Source: Dolomedes plantarius (taxonomy: Eukaryota > Arthropoda > Arachnida > Araneae > Dolomedidae). Taken from it: a stretch of 64,000 nucleotides of DNA. Both the position numbers and the translations under genes were made by a program. Shown in pieces: positions 1-9,483 of this stretch. The stretch spans positions 115,803,288-115,867,287 of the forward strand of contig OU015491.1 in the NCBI GenBank assembly GCA_907164885.2. The letters are read 5' to 3'. Numbering within the stretch: position 1 is the first letter of the stretch; the number at the start of each line of letters is the position of its first letter. The notes beneath the pieces were generated by a model. The model worked only from the letters and a program-made list of their open reading frames with translations. It searched no databases and was not told where the DNA came from.

Positions 1-57
1 TTCGAAAAATTTTCGCTTTATTTTTATTAGGCTTCGATTTATTTTTTACGTATATAT

Positions 58-70
58 ATGTGTGTATATG

Positions 71-166
<96 letters not shown>
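58..166. repeat. (TA)n microsatellite
   Basis: A long, almost pure TA run preceded by a short TG/TA mix. It abuts the start of the readable integrase fossil at 180, so the retroelement is truncated or interrupted at this microsatellite. Apparent Ile-Tyr ORFs here are artefacts. Confidence 0.97.
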
Positions 167-169
<3 letters not shown>

Positions 170-179
170 GTATTTACAT

Positions 180-934
180 TTAGTAATTGACCATGCAACA
201 CGTAATAATTGTGTTTTTCCATCAAAATGTGTAACAACTGAAACTTATACTAATTGCTTAAAACAAATATTCCAAATTCAAACTTCAAAGAAATTATTAA
301 CTGATAGAAACGCAGCTTTTACTTGTTCAAAATTTAGAAGGTTTTTAGAGCATGATAATGTCAAACAATTACTTGCTACTTCTCATCACCCACAAACTAA
401 CAGTAAGGTTAAGAGAGTAAATCAGCCGATAATTACAAGATTAAGGTGCAAGGTGCATAATTCATCAAGTAAAATCCCTTGGACTACTTTGTCAAATGAA
501 GTTATTAATGAATATAATCACACTTCTCATTCGGTTACCCAATTGACCCCCTCCTACATACTTTTTGGAATGTTACCTTATGAACCCCATATTTAAAAAA
601 AAAATTTATCCTCCAGTAGATGAAGCCAGAAAAGTAGCTAGAAGAGAGTACTACTAAATATCATAATAAGAATAAATTAAAATATAATGCACGTTTTGTA
701 GAATCTAAATTTAATGTTGGAGATTTAGTATTATATGAGGAATTCCAATAGCCTAATACACGAAAATTAACTTCGCCTTATTCTGGATCTTACACAATTT
801 TAAAACAAATGTCAAAAGTTATCTATGAAATTGATAGGCCAAATTTTCATACCAAACAAAATTCTGAAATTGCCCATGCTTGCAAATTAAGATATTATAA
901 TGCACCAGAAAAATTAAAATTATATCACGAATAA
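180..934 (+). pseudogene. Ty3/gypsy-type integrase C-terminal fossil (copy 1)
   Basis: An open frame without a start codon runs from 180 to a TAA at 594-596 and reads as the catalytic core of a retroviral-type integrase, which inserts the cDNA of an LTR element into the genome. The first Asp lies in VIDHATR (codon 189-191) and the second in LLTDRNAAF. The expected SxHPQTNGxVER block appears as SHHPQTNSKVKRVN, so the catalytic Glu is replaced by Lys. After the stop, near an A-run at 595-602, the frame changes. The integrase tail continues with FNVGDLVLYEE, an in-frame TAG, then a chromodomain-like end and TAA at 932-934. The fold and order of motifs are those of Ty3 integrases. The Glu loss, the frameshift and the stop show it is dead. 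The final 35 codons match the copy at 61921-62026. Confidence 0.8.
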
Positions 935-2341
935 TGACAAGTCATAGATCCATATTCCTTTATAATTTTTTTCTCGATGCTTAACATCGTTGTCTTCATT
1001 TAATTGATAAGAATAATTGCATGTTGTCCTATTAAACATAAAATATATTGTACAAAAAAAATCTATGTTACATAAACTTTCTTCTTAATATACTGTTATA
1101 TGTGAATTTTTTTTGGATCTGAAACTAAACCCCGAATGTGACATTTCTACCTCTTTTTTCTTTCGTAAATTCTCTCCTTCTCGAAAAATCTGAACTATAA
1201 CTCAACTTTACATTCGATTTTTGGAAGTCATCCCAGTTCCCTGTAAATCTTTAAATTCACGAAACTTTAACAGTCACAAGATGTGCTGAATAAAAATGAC
1301 TAAATAAAACTTAATAGACGAATACAGACCATGGGATGACCACTCCTTTGCTCTCCCAATTCTAACTTACACTTCTACAGGTATGACAAATGCCCCATTT
1401 CCTATTTCTTCATCTCTGTACTATGCAAGATGTTGTCTTGGATGTCATATCCTGTTGGGAGATTCACGATTGGTCTTCTGTACGGCCATTTCTCTTTCTC
1501 TCATATTAGTCTCACAACAATAAATAGATAGACACCACTTTTTACGCAAACAATAATACACCCCCTCACTCCTTAGAGGTAGAATTATAAAGAATTTGAA
1601 ACTAAGCAGTCTGGGTTACATACATACAAACTTGTACCTAAAACAAAAAATATGGAGCTCCATCCACAGCAAATCAAAATAAGTGTACACAGTTGAATAT
1701 TAATTGAAAATATTTTGAAAATAGGTAAATAATGTTAGAAGGAAAATGAGTAGAATAAATAATGAATATTAAAAATAAGAATAATAAGAAATAAAGCGAT
1801 GAAACTGGATAAAAATAATAAGAATTTGATTTATTGAAAATATTGAAATGATTGAGTATTTTGAAATAATGTGATAAATGTTCTGTAATTTTTTATATGC
1901 AATTTATATGATATAGAAGTGTGATTTTTCATTAAAAATGTGATTTTTATTATATAGTTACAAACAAAAGTATTGTTTTGTTACTCGTCAAGATAGTGAA
2001 TTTTTTTTTTATATTCTGCGCTTGCGAAAAATAAGACACAACACCAAACAGACTGTAATATTTACTGCACTTTCCTCAAACATAATGTGCTGAATCTGAC
2101 AAGTATTGTGAACGGACAGAAACGTTATGAGGGACAGACAATTCAGTCATTTAGTAGAAAGAAAAATAAATTAAAAAAAATTTTTTGGACTCACTCCATA
2201 ATAGTGAATTTTAACGAGGAAAGTTACAAGAGTTTAAATTTTGTATTGTTGTCAAGTTATACTTTTATTACTTAATATTTTCTTTTGTTCTTTGATATTC
2301 TTGTTGTTAAATTTTGTTATTTATATTAATCGACTCGGGGG
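935..2341 (+). mobile_element. 3' non-coding region of Ty3-type element, copy 1
   Basis: This stretch follows the integrase stop and has no convincing ORF. It aligns by eye, with many indels, to 62027-63600. Shared anchors include the poly-A tract followed by aactttcttcttaa, the block containing tactatgcaagatg (1420 and 62531), and the block tggactcactccata (2187 and 63418). It is therefore repeat DNA of the same family. Whether it is a long 3' UTR, a lost env region or the start of an LTR cannot be decided. A purine-rich stretch at about 2331-2341 followed by TGACAT could be a polypurine tract with an LTR start. Confidence 0.6.
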
Positions 2342-3262
2342 GTGACATAAATTATTTCCAGTGTATATTTCAAGAGTAAACTTACAATGTATATTTACAA
2401 TATATATTTCAAGTGAATTTTTTGTAATTTTATGATTTTTCAGGTAAATTTAAGTGATTTTCTTCTGAGATATGTGTTGACTGGGGTCGGCCACCCTATT
2501 CATCATTCTTTTCAGTTGATGACTATGTAGATTTTTAAATTTAAATTTAGTTGTTTTTTTTCTTTGTTTTTTTTTGTTTTTTTTTTTCGAGAAAGTGAAT
2601 TTTTTTCACTGAAGTTTGTTAAGGATGTACCGAGGTTTCGTCCCGGGATCTTTAAATGTTTAATTTTTACTTCCAATTTTTTAACATAGGTTCTTCCAAA
2701 TTCATATTACGTCCATTTTCGTCACTCACCTGGGTGAGTCTGCCCTCCAATGCAAGTATTGTTGGTCAGCCTCTTCTCAGACCGGGAGGGGGGGGGAGGG
2801 ACATTCTATAACATAAAAAAACCCCAAATCCCTTTCAAAATTCTAAATTCTTTTAAATTTTCTTGGGCGTGGATTAATTACGCAGTTCGATATTAAGAAC
2901 AAAGGAATCGGCGTAGCGTCCCTCGAAAACCCCAATCTCTCGCGCAATCTTACACAATATACTACATGACCTCTGTCATCAGAGTCATGGGTAGCCAACC
3001 ATTGCTCATGTGCATGATCACATGGCGAATCACCTCAAAAGTTTATAAAAGACTCTGCGGTCAAAACTCGAAGAGCTTTTTTCATTTACCGTCGTCCCGA
3101 GAAAATGTGTCATTTGACTAATAAAATATTTAGTTCAACGCAAAGATTGCCGTCTATGTTCCCGGCCCTCGACTACACAACATTCTTCTATATCTTCGCT
3201 GTGGCATGGTCGGTCCTTGATTTCATCGTTCTTCTCGGGTTGGGCCTACCATGTTACATACA
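2342..3262 (+). mobile_element. LTR-like segment with promoter and polyA signal
   Basis: A candidate LTR starts at TGACAT after a G-rich tract and ends near TGTTACA just before a TA microsatellite. The right part holds a compact promoter: CCAAC at 2995-2999, CACATG at 3019-3024, TATAAAA at 3044-3050 and AATAAA at 3120-3125. The sequence after the TATA box (agctttttTCATTT..., then ctAATAAAAT) is clearly related to the segment at 58950-59020. This U3-R layout is typical of LTRs. Boundaries are tentative because no target duplication was found. Confidence 0.5.
3019..3125 (+). promoter_or_regulatory. LTR core promoter and polyA signal
   Basis: The E-box CACATG lies 25 bp before TATAAAA (3044), and AATAAA lies 76 bp after the TATA box. 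The same order and spacing recur at 58920-59018 and 59465-59574. This fits transcription start and polyadenylation of an LTR R region. Confidence 0.5.

Positions 3263-3304
<42 letters not shown>
3258..3304. repeat. (TA)n microsatellite
   Basis: A run of TA dinucleotides immediately follows the LTR-like segment. Confidence 0.95.
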
Positions 3305-3307
<3 letters not shown>

Positions 3308-5105
3308 TATTTGTAATACATAAAACTTTATATATATTGTATGCCTATATGATTTAAAAGTCTTGATTCATCGTACATTAAAAGTCTTACGATATCGACC
3401 TAATTGTAGCCGATAGACTACAATAGCAAAAGAGTACATTTATGTAATAATAATTTTTCCTAAGTACTTATAGTTATAATAAACTTCTTGAAATACAAAC
3501 ATAACGAAAAATATGGCAAACTTTTTGTCTCTTTTTTCTCTACCGTAATAAGCTTTATTGCTATTTCATTCATTTATGTGCCGTAAAATTAGGAAATACA
3601 AAATTCCTAACTAACACACTTCTTTTGCTGCCTTTTTACGGAGACCTTTATCGAGAGAAAATTATCTCATGAACACCAAAGTAAGGAAAAGAATGAATTG
3701 CATGTTTTAGAAAGTGTTTATAGAACAGAAGTAATCAAATTAACATTTACTAAATTTTAATTATACAGCTGTAGGAATCACCTATATGCAACAAAATATG
3801 TGTGATTTTTATTTTTAATTCCAAAGAAATCAAAATTCATTTAATTTACGACAACTAATGCATTAATTTATTAAAAAGAATTTGGCTATCATAAAAAATT
3901 AATTCAATTTTGCAAATAGAGCACAGAGTTTATTTGAATATCCTTAATTTTAAAGTAAGATAAATCTAATAAATTATTCCTAAATCTTAACTTTTCAAAC
4001 ATTAATTCAGCATATTGGTAACAAGAGGATTCCAGTGAAAGATTATATTATAAATCAGTTGCAAAAATTATTGTCATTTCTTACAAAGAATATTTTAATT
4101 TTATTTTAAAAAGATCTTAAATGGACAATTCAGGTAGTAAGAACTATACATCATCTTTTCTAAATCAAAATTGCACAGAATAGTACATATCATAAAATGA
4201 GAAGTAACCCAAACTTCGCTTTTGCTTATTTAATGTGACTCGCGTAGAATCTTTAACATTATTTTCAGGGTACAATTAGACATATGTTGTTTTCATAAGA
4301 TAAAAAAGAATGAAAGCATTAAAATATTAACAAATGGTTTAAATATTAAGGAGATAATATGCATGTTTCTTTCTGAAAAACGTTTTTTAAGATCCTAAAA
4401 AGTGTTTGGGAAATTTATAAAGAAGGTTTTTTAAGTGTAAAACTTAAAAATCTTTGTTTTTTTGCTTTTAGAAAAAACATTTAAGTGTGTGATTTTTTAC
4501 ATAATAACTACGGGAATTTAAGCAGAATAACTTAATATAAGAACACTAAATATTATAATTTTTTAAATATTAAAGTTTATTTATTCTTTAAACAAAATAT
4601 CTAAAAAATGCATAAAAATCACTATTTTTCAAGGGATAAAGAATATTTGAAGATTACTTGTACTTATGTTTAAGAAGAAAAATACTGAAAATATTATGCT
4701 GAATTTTCTTAAATAATTTATCTAAATTTTTTTTTTTACCGATTTCAAATTAAATACATTATGTAACAGAATATGTTACTTTAATGTTCAGCCTTATGAA
4801 GTATTTTTTCTTTTTTTATTTGCAATAGTAATGTAGATATTTAAAATACAAATTATGATGTTAGAATGGGTATGCAAATAAACAATACCCAAATAAAAAT
4901 TTAAAGAATAAATAGTGATGAACGCTAACTTCTTCTTTAGTGTTAAATGACCTTAAAAATTATTGAGTTGAGAATTCTGTAGTGTTTTGCATGAAAAAAA
5001 ACGTATTTCTTTATATTTCAAAAAAATCTTTTAATCATGTGTAATACATTTTTATTAGAACTGTTTGATTGAATTGCTGCTGGGAAAAAGAACAATAATA
5101 AATCA
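3305..5105. other. AT-rich non-coding DNA
   Basis: About 1.8 kb of very AT-rich sequence with poly-A/T runs. I see no gene, RNA or clear element in it. Confidence 0.6.
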
Positions 5106-5990
5106 CATGACTTCTTTTTATAAATTGCATGAATTCTGGGGAAATTTAGTTTAATTACTTTTTCAAGATTTTGTTTTTAATTTTACGAAACTCGTCGTTT
5201 TTTTAAATGAAACACATTTTAATAAATCCCTGTATTGTGAGTTTTCTCATTTCATGATGCATTTAGCGACTATCTTGAATAAATTTCTTTTGTACAGGAA
5301 GCACTGGAAGAATTTTTGTAAGCCTTAAAGACTTCAAAGAAAAGAACTTCCATCGCTTTCAGACTTTAAGACCTTTTGTCAATGTAGTTGATATCGTTAA
5401 ATTTTTTAACAAGGCTTTCAACAAGGCAACTACTACAAGGCCTTTTGTAGTAGGCGATATAGTTAAATTTTTCAATAATATCACCTACTACACTTTATTA
5501 TCGACACAACACTGTTGCAGAATAGTACTCATTATTGGTTGATGGACAGTCCCAAAAAGATTTTATTTTATCTAACGCATTCGTAAAAAAAATCGCATGA
5601 CATTTTTTCATAAATTTTATTGATTCTAGTGAAAATTAATTTAATTAATTTTTCAAGATTTTTTTTAATTTTGCAAAACTCGTCGTTTCTTTTTCAATGA
5701 AACTCATTTCAATAAATCGCTGTTCTGTGCATTTTCTCATTTCATGAAGCATTTAGTGACTATCATCGTCATTTGAATTTAATTTGTGTGTGTGTGTATA
5801 CAGGAAGAACTGGAAGAATTTAGGCAAGCCTTAAAGAGCTCAAAGGAAGGAATTTACGTTGTTTTCATAATAAAAGTCCTTTTGTTAAATTTTCTAACAT
5901 CACTTACTACACTTTATTATCAACTCAAAATTGTTGGAGCACTGTCTGATGAACCGTCGCAAAAAGATTTTAATTTGATCTAACGTATTT
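5106..5990 (+). repeat. Diverged tandem duplication with exon-like core
   Basis: Two copies of a roughly 480-bp segment lie side by side (5106-5586 and 5593-5990). Shared blocks include aaactcgtcgttt, ttctcatttcatga, ctggaagaattt and cactacactttattatc. Each copy has a pyrimidine-rich tract ending in acag directly before gaag.actggaagaattt, which looks like a splice acceptor. The second copy then stays open for EELEEFRQALKSSKEG; the first copy carries a TAA in the same frame. This could be a duplicated exon, but no matching donor or neighbouring exon was found. It may equally be ordinary repeat DNA. Confidence 0.5.
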
Positions 5991-6849
5991 GCAAACCTTC
6001 ACTATGGACGATAAAAGAAGACCTCCGAAGACATTGTCATAAAATATAAATGCAATGAATACCTCAATACTCTGTGACTTTTTGTCAGGCAAGTGAAAAT
6101 AACGTTGGGTAACGCATAAGTAAAAATTATCAAACACTCACTATAAAAATTATTTGCGTAATAAGCCTAGTTCTCTATGTAAATTCCCCATTTATATTAA
6201 CTGGCAAAAATGTAACTTTTTACTATATTTTGGGGGTCAATATTATAATTAAAGTCCTTTCCAACTTAATGGGGGAGTTAGTAACTACATCGACAAAACA
6301 AATGTTTATGAAGAAATTTGCAATTGCTTTTGGACAAAGTGGTATTTCAGGCTGTCGAGCGTTAGTTAAAGTTGTCTCTACTGATAAAACCCAAATGCCA
6401 ATATCGTGAAACTATTTGAAATGAATAAAAAAATCTTAAAAAACTTTCCACAAGACACGCGCTAGAAATCTGAGTTCCAGAAAATCTCCTTTATTCTACT
6501 TTTCAAGAGCTAAATAATCTTCCAATTTGTCTTGTCCATATAGACAACACACATCTAGTTCTCTATGACATGAAGGACCATAACGGTCTATAAGGAAATT
6601 ATTTGTCAATTTTACACTCCGCTGTGGATTATCAAAATAATTTACATTTTATTGTTTTCCACAATTATTGTTTTCCACATTTATTGTTTTCCACATTTAT
6701 TATTGCACATTTAGTGTTTTCCACAAATAACAAGAAATTAACAACGTGGTAAATATTTAGAAGGTCTATAATTTTTAATTTAGTTAAATGTGTATATAAA
6801 GTGTATCTCTATACATATTTTACTGATGAACAAAAATATATGACTATAA
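5991..6849. other. Non-coding DNA before BEL element
   Basis: No gene seen. A short internal tandem repeat (ttgttttccacat, three to four times, 6650-6725) is the only structure. Confidence 0.55.
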
Positions 6850-6854
6850 ATGTG
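6850..6854. repeat. 5-bp target site duplication (left)
   Basis: ATGTG directly before the 5' LTR; the identical ATGTG follows the 3' LTR at 13077-13081. Five bases is usual for BEL/Pao integration. Confidence 0.93.
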
Positions 6855-7270
6855 TGTTCCGTCCTGTAGTAGCAGCCCGCGTTCATAGATGGCAGCACAG
6901 ATCCATGAATTTATTATTTTCAAACGATGTGTGAAAACATGAACTGTTGTTGTTGACAAAATATTCTTATGTACGTGATGTGAGCAGGGCTTCTGCTTGC
7001 TTATTCCCTTTTTGATGTAATTTACTTTAAGTGAAAGGTTTGGAACATGGCTGGGAAGTGAAGCAATTCATCATTCCTTTATGTAAGTCAATTCATGATT
7101 CAATTCTTTAAGCTATTTGGGTTTTCATTTTCCCAGCGTTGATCCATTCCTTATATTCTATTAATCGCAAGTGTATTCTATTAAATGTGCAAGTATTGTA
7201 ATTATTTTGTTTTAAGTCAAAATAAATCTTTTAAAGTCATTTACAGTCCACTAAATCTATAAATCTCACA
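6855..7270 (+). repeat. BEL 5' LTR (416 bp)
   Basis: It starts TGTTCC and ends CTCACA. It is identical to 12662-13076 except for one extra T near 7212. AATAAA occurs at 7221-7226. No strong TATA box is seen. Confidence 0.96.
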
Positions 7271-7569
7271 TAGTTTTGGTCCTAATCGACCCGGAGTGAC
7301 AGTAGAGAATCTTTTAATTATGTGTCTCAATCGCTCGCTCGTTTCGGTTCGCCATATTGGATAAAGTTGATTCCCGCGTTCTCGCAAGTGTTTTGGCTAC
7401 TTGCCAACTCTTTTCCGGTAGGCAAACGTAAATGCAATGTTTTAATTCTTATTTCTAGCATTTGTTATTTTTCATTTTTGGCATTTTAGCATTCGCGTAA
7501 AATTGTTGACGTGCTATTTTCGATTCGTGGAATTTTGTATATGAGACATTTTGATTTTCTGATTTCGAT
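7271..7569 (+). promoter_or_regulatory. BEL leader with candidate primer binding site
   Basis: A TGG lies seven bases after the LTR (7277-7279) and begins TGGTCCTAATCGACCCGG, the expected position of the tRNA primer site. The complementary tRNA was not identified. The rest is the untranslated leader before the gag ATG at 7570. Confidence 0.6.
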
Positions 7570-8040
7570 ATGGCTAAGGGTAAGAAAGATTCAAAGATTG
7601 AAACGAGGTTTCATTTCATTATCAAGGAAATTGACAGATATGTTAATCGTGTTGATGATTTAATCAAGGAGGGTAAATCATTTATTTTGAAAGAAATAAA
7701 AACAAAACTGTGTAATTTGATAAAATCTTTGGAAGAGTTAATATTTGAATTAATCGATGAAAATGATCTTTTTTATAATGAATACACAAATGCAAATGAG
7801 AAAGTAATTAATGCTTGTGCTGATATAGAGGGATTTATTAGTAGAAGTACTAATGAAAATTCTGCTTCAGAGTTCATTGATAAATCAGTTTCGAATGAAA
7901 CTCAAAATATTCGCCTTCCAAAATTTGAAATTCCAATTTTGGCGGAAACCTTGATGATTGGATTACGTTTAAGGAAATATTTTCTGCGACAATTGATTCA
8001 AACAAAAATCTGTCCTTACTTTCAAAATTCCAGTATTTAG
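7570..8040 (+). CDS. gag: BEL Gag, N-terminal part (DUF1759-like)
   Basis: The 156-codon ORF starts at an ATG with a G at +4, in the normal place after the leader. It is rich in Lys, Glu and Ile with helical, coiled-coil-like segments, then reaches RLPKFEIP, the hallmark that opens the capsid-like DUF1759 region of BEL/Pao Gag. Gag would form the particle that packages element RNA in the cytoplasm. Just after this motif the frame slips: the expected capsid continuation is found in another frame (7941-8130), so the last ~30 residues here are out-of-frame and the TAG at 8038-8040 is spurious. The slip lies at a run of four Ts (7937-7940). This looks like loss of one base. Confidence 0.85.
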   Translation: MAKGKKDSKIETRFHFIIKEIDRYVNRVDDLIKEGKSFILKEIKTKLCNLIKSLEELIFELIDENDLFYNEYTNANEKVINACADIEGFISRSTNENSASEFIDKSVSNETQNIRLPKFEIPILAETLMIGLRLRKYFLRQLIQTKICPYFQNSSI

Positions 8041-8136
8041 TAGCATCAGTAAAGTCGGACGCAGCAAAACTGATTAAGGGTTTTCCTGTTTCTGGGGACT
8101 TCTACAGACAAGCTTGGGAAACTTTAGTATCTAGAT
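7941..8136 (+). pseudogene. BEL Gag middle segment in shifted frame
   Basis: Codons from 7953 read DDWITFKEIFSATI, then LSKFQYLV and LVSRYDD, a good match to the capsid region of BEL Gag, ending at TAA at about 8128-8130. Both neighbours (7570-8040 and 8137-8850) share one frame and this piece is in another. Two compensating frameshifts, about 190 bp apart, therefore bracket it. No start codon of its own is needed. Confidence 0.75.
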
Positions 8137-8850
8137 ATGATGACAACAAACTCGACTAATAATCAATTGAGTAAAATTTTTAACATTAAATCCCCCAAAG
8201 TTTGTAATGGTAAATCTCTTTTGGAAATCTTGGACACGTGCAATGAAGCAATACGTAATCTTGATATATTGGGGTTTAAATGTAATGAATTGGTAGACTT
8301 GATTCTGATCTATACAATTCAAAATAAGCTCGATAGCAATATGCGTACTCAGTGGGAATTGAAAAATAAAAAGGGAAAATTTCCAACCTTTGCGGAATTT
8401 TCGGCCTTTTTGGAAAATCACGCGAGAAGTCTTCAAAATGTAAAGGATTCATGTTTCAAAGTAGAAACAACTAGTAAAGGTGATTTCAAACCTCAAAAAA
8501 GGACCACCTTTTGTAATACCGCGTCAGCTTCGAAACTACCAGTTTGCATAATTTGTAAAAACTCGCATGCATTGTACAGATGTCCAGATTTCCTAGGGAT
8601 GTCATTGGATCAACGATGGGAATTTGTCAAAACAAATAAGCTTTGCATTAATTGTTTAAGAAGTAATCATTTGGCCTCAAAATGCTTAATTACTATTAGG
8701 TGTAAGTCAGAAAATTGTAATAAAAATCATCACACCCTTCTCCATCGTCCAAAACCTATTCAAAATATTGAAACTGCTAGTAATTCAAATCAGGTAAATG
8801 AAGTGGAAAGTCCATGCCTTGTTAACCATATACACACAGTGACAACCTAG
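8137..8850 (+). CDS. gag: BEL Gag, C-terminal part with zinc knuckles
   Basis: A 237-codon frame continues Gag in the same frame as the N-terminal part. The first half is the helical capsid end (LSKIFNI, LDSNMRTQWE, FAEFSAFLENHARSL). The second half carries the nucleocapsid zinc fingers: CIICKNSHALYRC (CX2CX3HX4C), CINCLRSNHLASKC (CX2CX4HX4C), then CKSENCNKNHHTLLH. This C/H set ending in HHTLLH is typical of BEL/Pao Gag and binds genomic RNA. The ATG at 8137 is unlikely to be the true start, because the protein is the continuation of the upstream ORF. It ends at a TAG (8848-8850) that is in frame with the protease that follows. Confidence 0.85.
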   Translation: MMTTNSTNNQLSKIFNIKSPKVCNGKSLLEILDTCNEAIRNLDILGFKCNELVDLILIYTIQNKLDSNMRTQWELKNKKGKFPTFAEFSAFLENHARSLQNVKDSCFKVETTSKGDFKPQKRTTFCNTASASKLPVCIICKNSHALYRCPDFLGMSLDQRWEFVKTNKLCINCLRSNHLASKCLITIRCKSENCNKNHHTLLHRPKPIQNIETASNSNQVNEVESPCLVNHIHTVTT

Positions 8851-9483
8851 TTAAGCACCGCATTGATCAAAATCAAATCTTCAAATCAGGACTTAATTAC
8901 TTGTCGTGCACTGATAGATAGTGGCTCGCAGAGGTGCATGATTTCTTCCACATTAGCAACAAGACTTAATTTAAAAGTGAGAAATACAAATCACATTATT
9001 CGAGGAATCACTAATTCTGTTGCCGAAACATCCTTAAAAGAGACTAATATGACGATATATTCACACTCCTGTGACGAATCATTTGAGATGAATGCTCTGG
9101 TCGTCAAAAACATTACCATGAACCTACCCAATTTTCGGATGGAAGTCACTAAGTGGCCTCATTTGGAGGGACTTGTCCTTGCTGATCCGAACTTTCACAT
9201 CTCATCTCCTGTTGAAGTTTTGATTGGAGCAGACTTATTGATCCAAATTATTTCTGGTGAGAAAATCATTGGTCCAAAGGGAACGCCTTGTGCTATGAAA
9301 TCTAAGCTAGGATGGTTGCTATCTGGCCCCATCTATTCAATGCCAGTAAGGGAAGAGATTTTCAGTTGTCATTCTATAATCGACAGCGAACTCAATTCTT
9401 CACTACAGAAATTTTGGCAAATGGAATCAGTTCCAGAATCATCAGTCATTGATCCGGTAAATGACAAATTTAAAAAAATGTGA
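8851..9483 (+). CDS. BEL aspartic protease region (Peptidase_A17-like)
   Basis: It is in frame with the upstream Gag after the TAG at 8848-8850. It reads LSTALIKIKSSNQ and then the active-site motif ALIDSGSQ, as in retroviral-type aspartic proteases that cut Gag-Pol. VLIGADLL and SKLGWLLSGP are the usual downstream landmarks of the BEL/Pao protease domain. No normal start codon exists (only TTG at 8863), so it must be made as a Gag fusion, by readthrough, or by repair of a nonsense lesion. It ends at TGA (9481-9483), where the frame passes to the RT ORF at a seven-A run (9472-9478). Confidence 0.85.
   Translation, partial: LSTALIKIKSSNQDLITCRALIDSGSQRCMISSTLATRLNLKVRNTNHIIRGITNSVAETSLKETNMTIYSHSCDESFEMNALVVKNITMNLPNFRMEVTKWPHLEGLVLADPNFHISSPVEVLIGADLLIQIISGEKIIGPKGTPCAMKSKLGWLLSGPIYSMPVREEIFSCHSIIDSELNSSLQKFWQMESVPESSVIDPVNDKFKKM

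Noticed and set aside
46..237. ORF of alternating Ile and Tyr
   Set aside because: Translation of a TA microsatellite.
3105..3323. 72-codon ORF
   Set aside because: Lies across LTR R/U5-like sequence and ends in the TA microsatellite; no domain.
8131..8436. Minus-strand ORF over BEL gag
   Set aside because: Antisense shadow of the gag coding frame.
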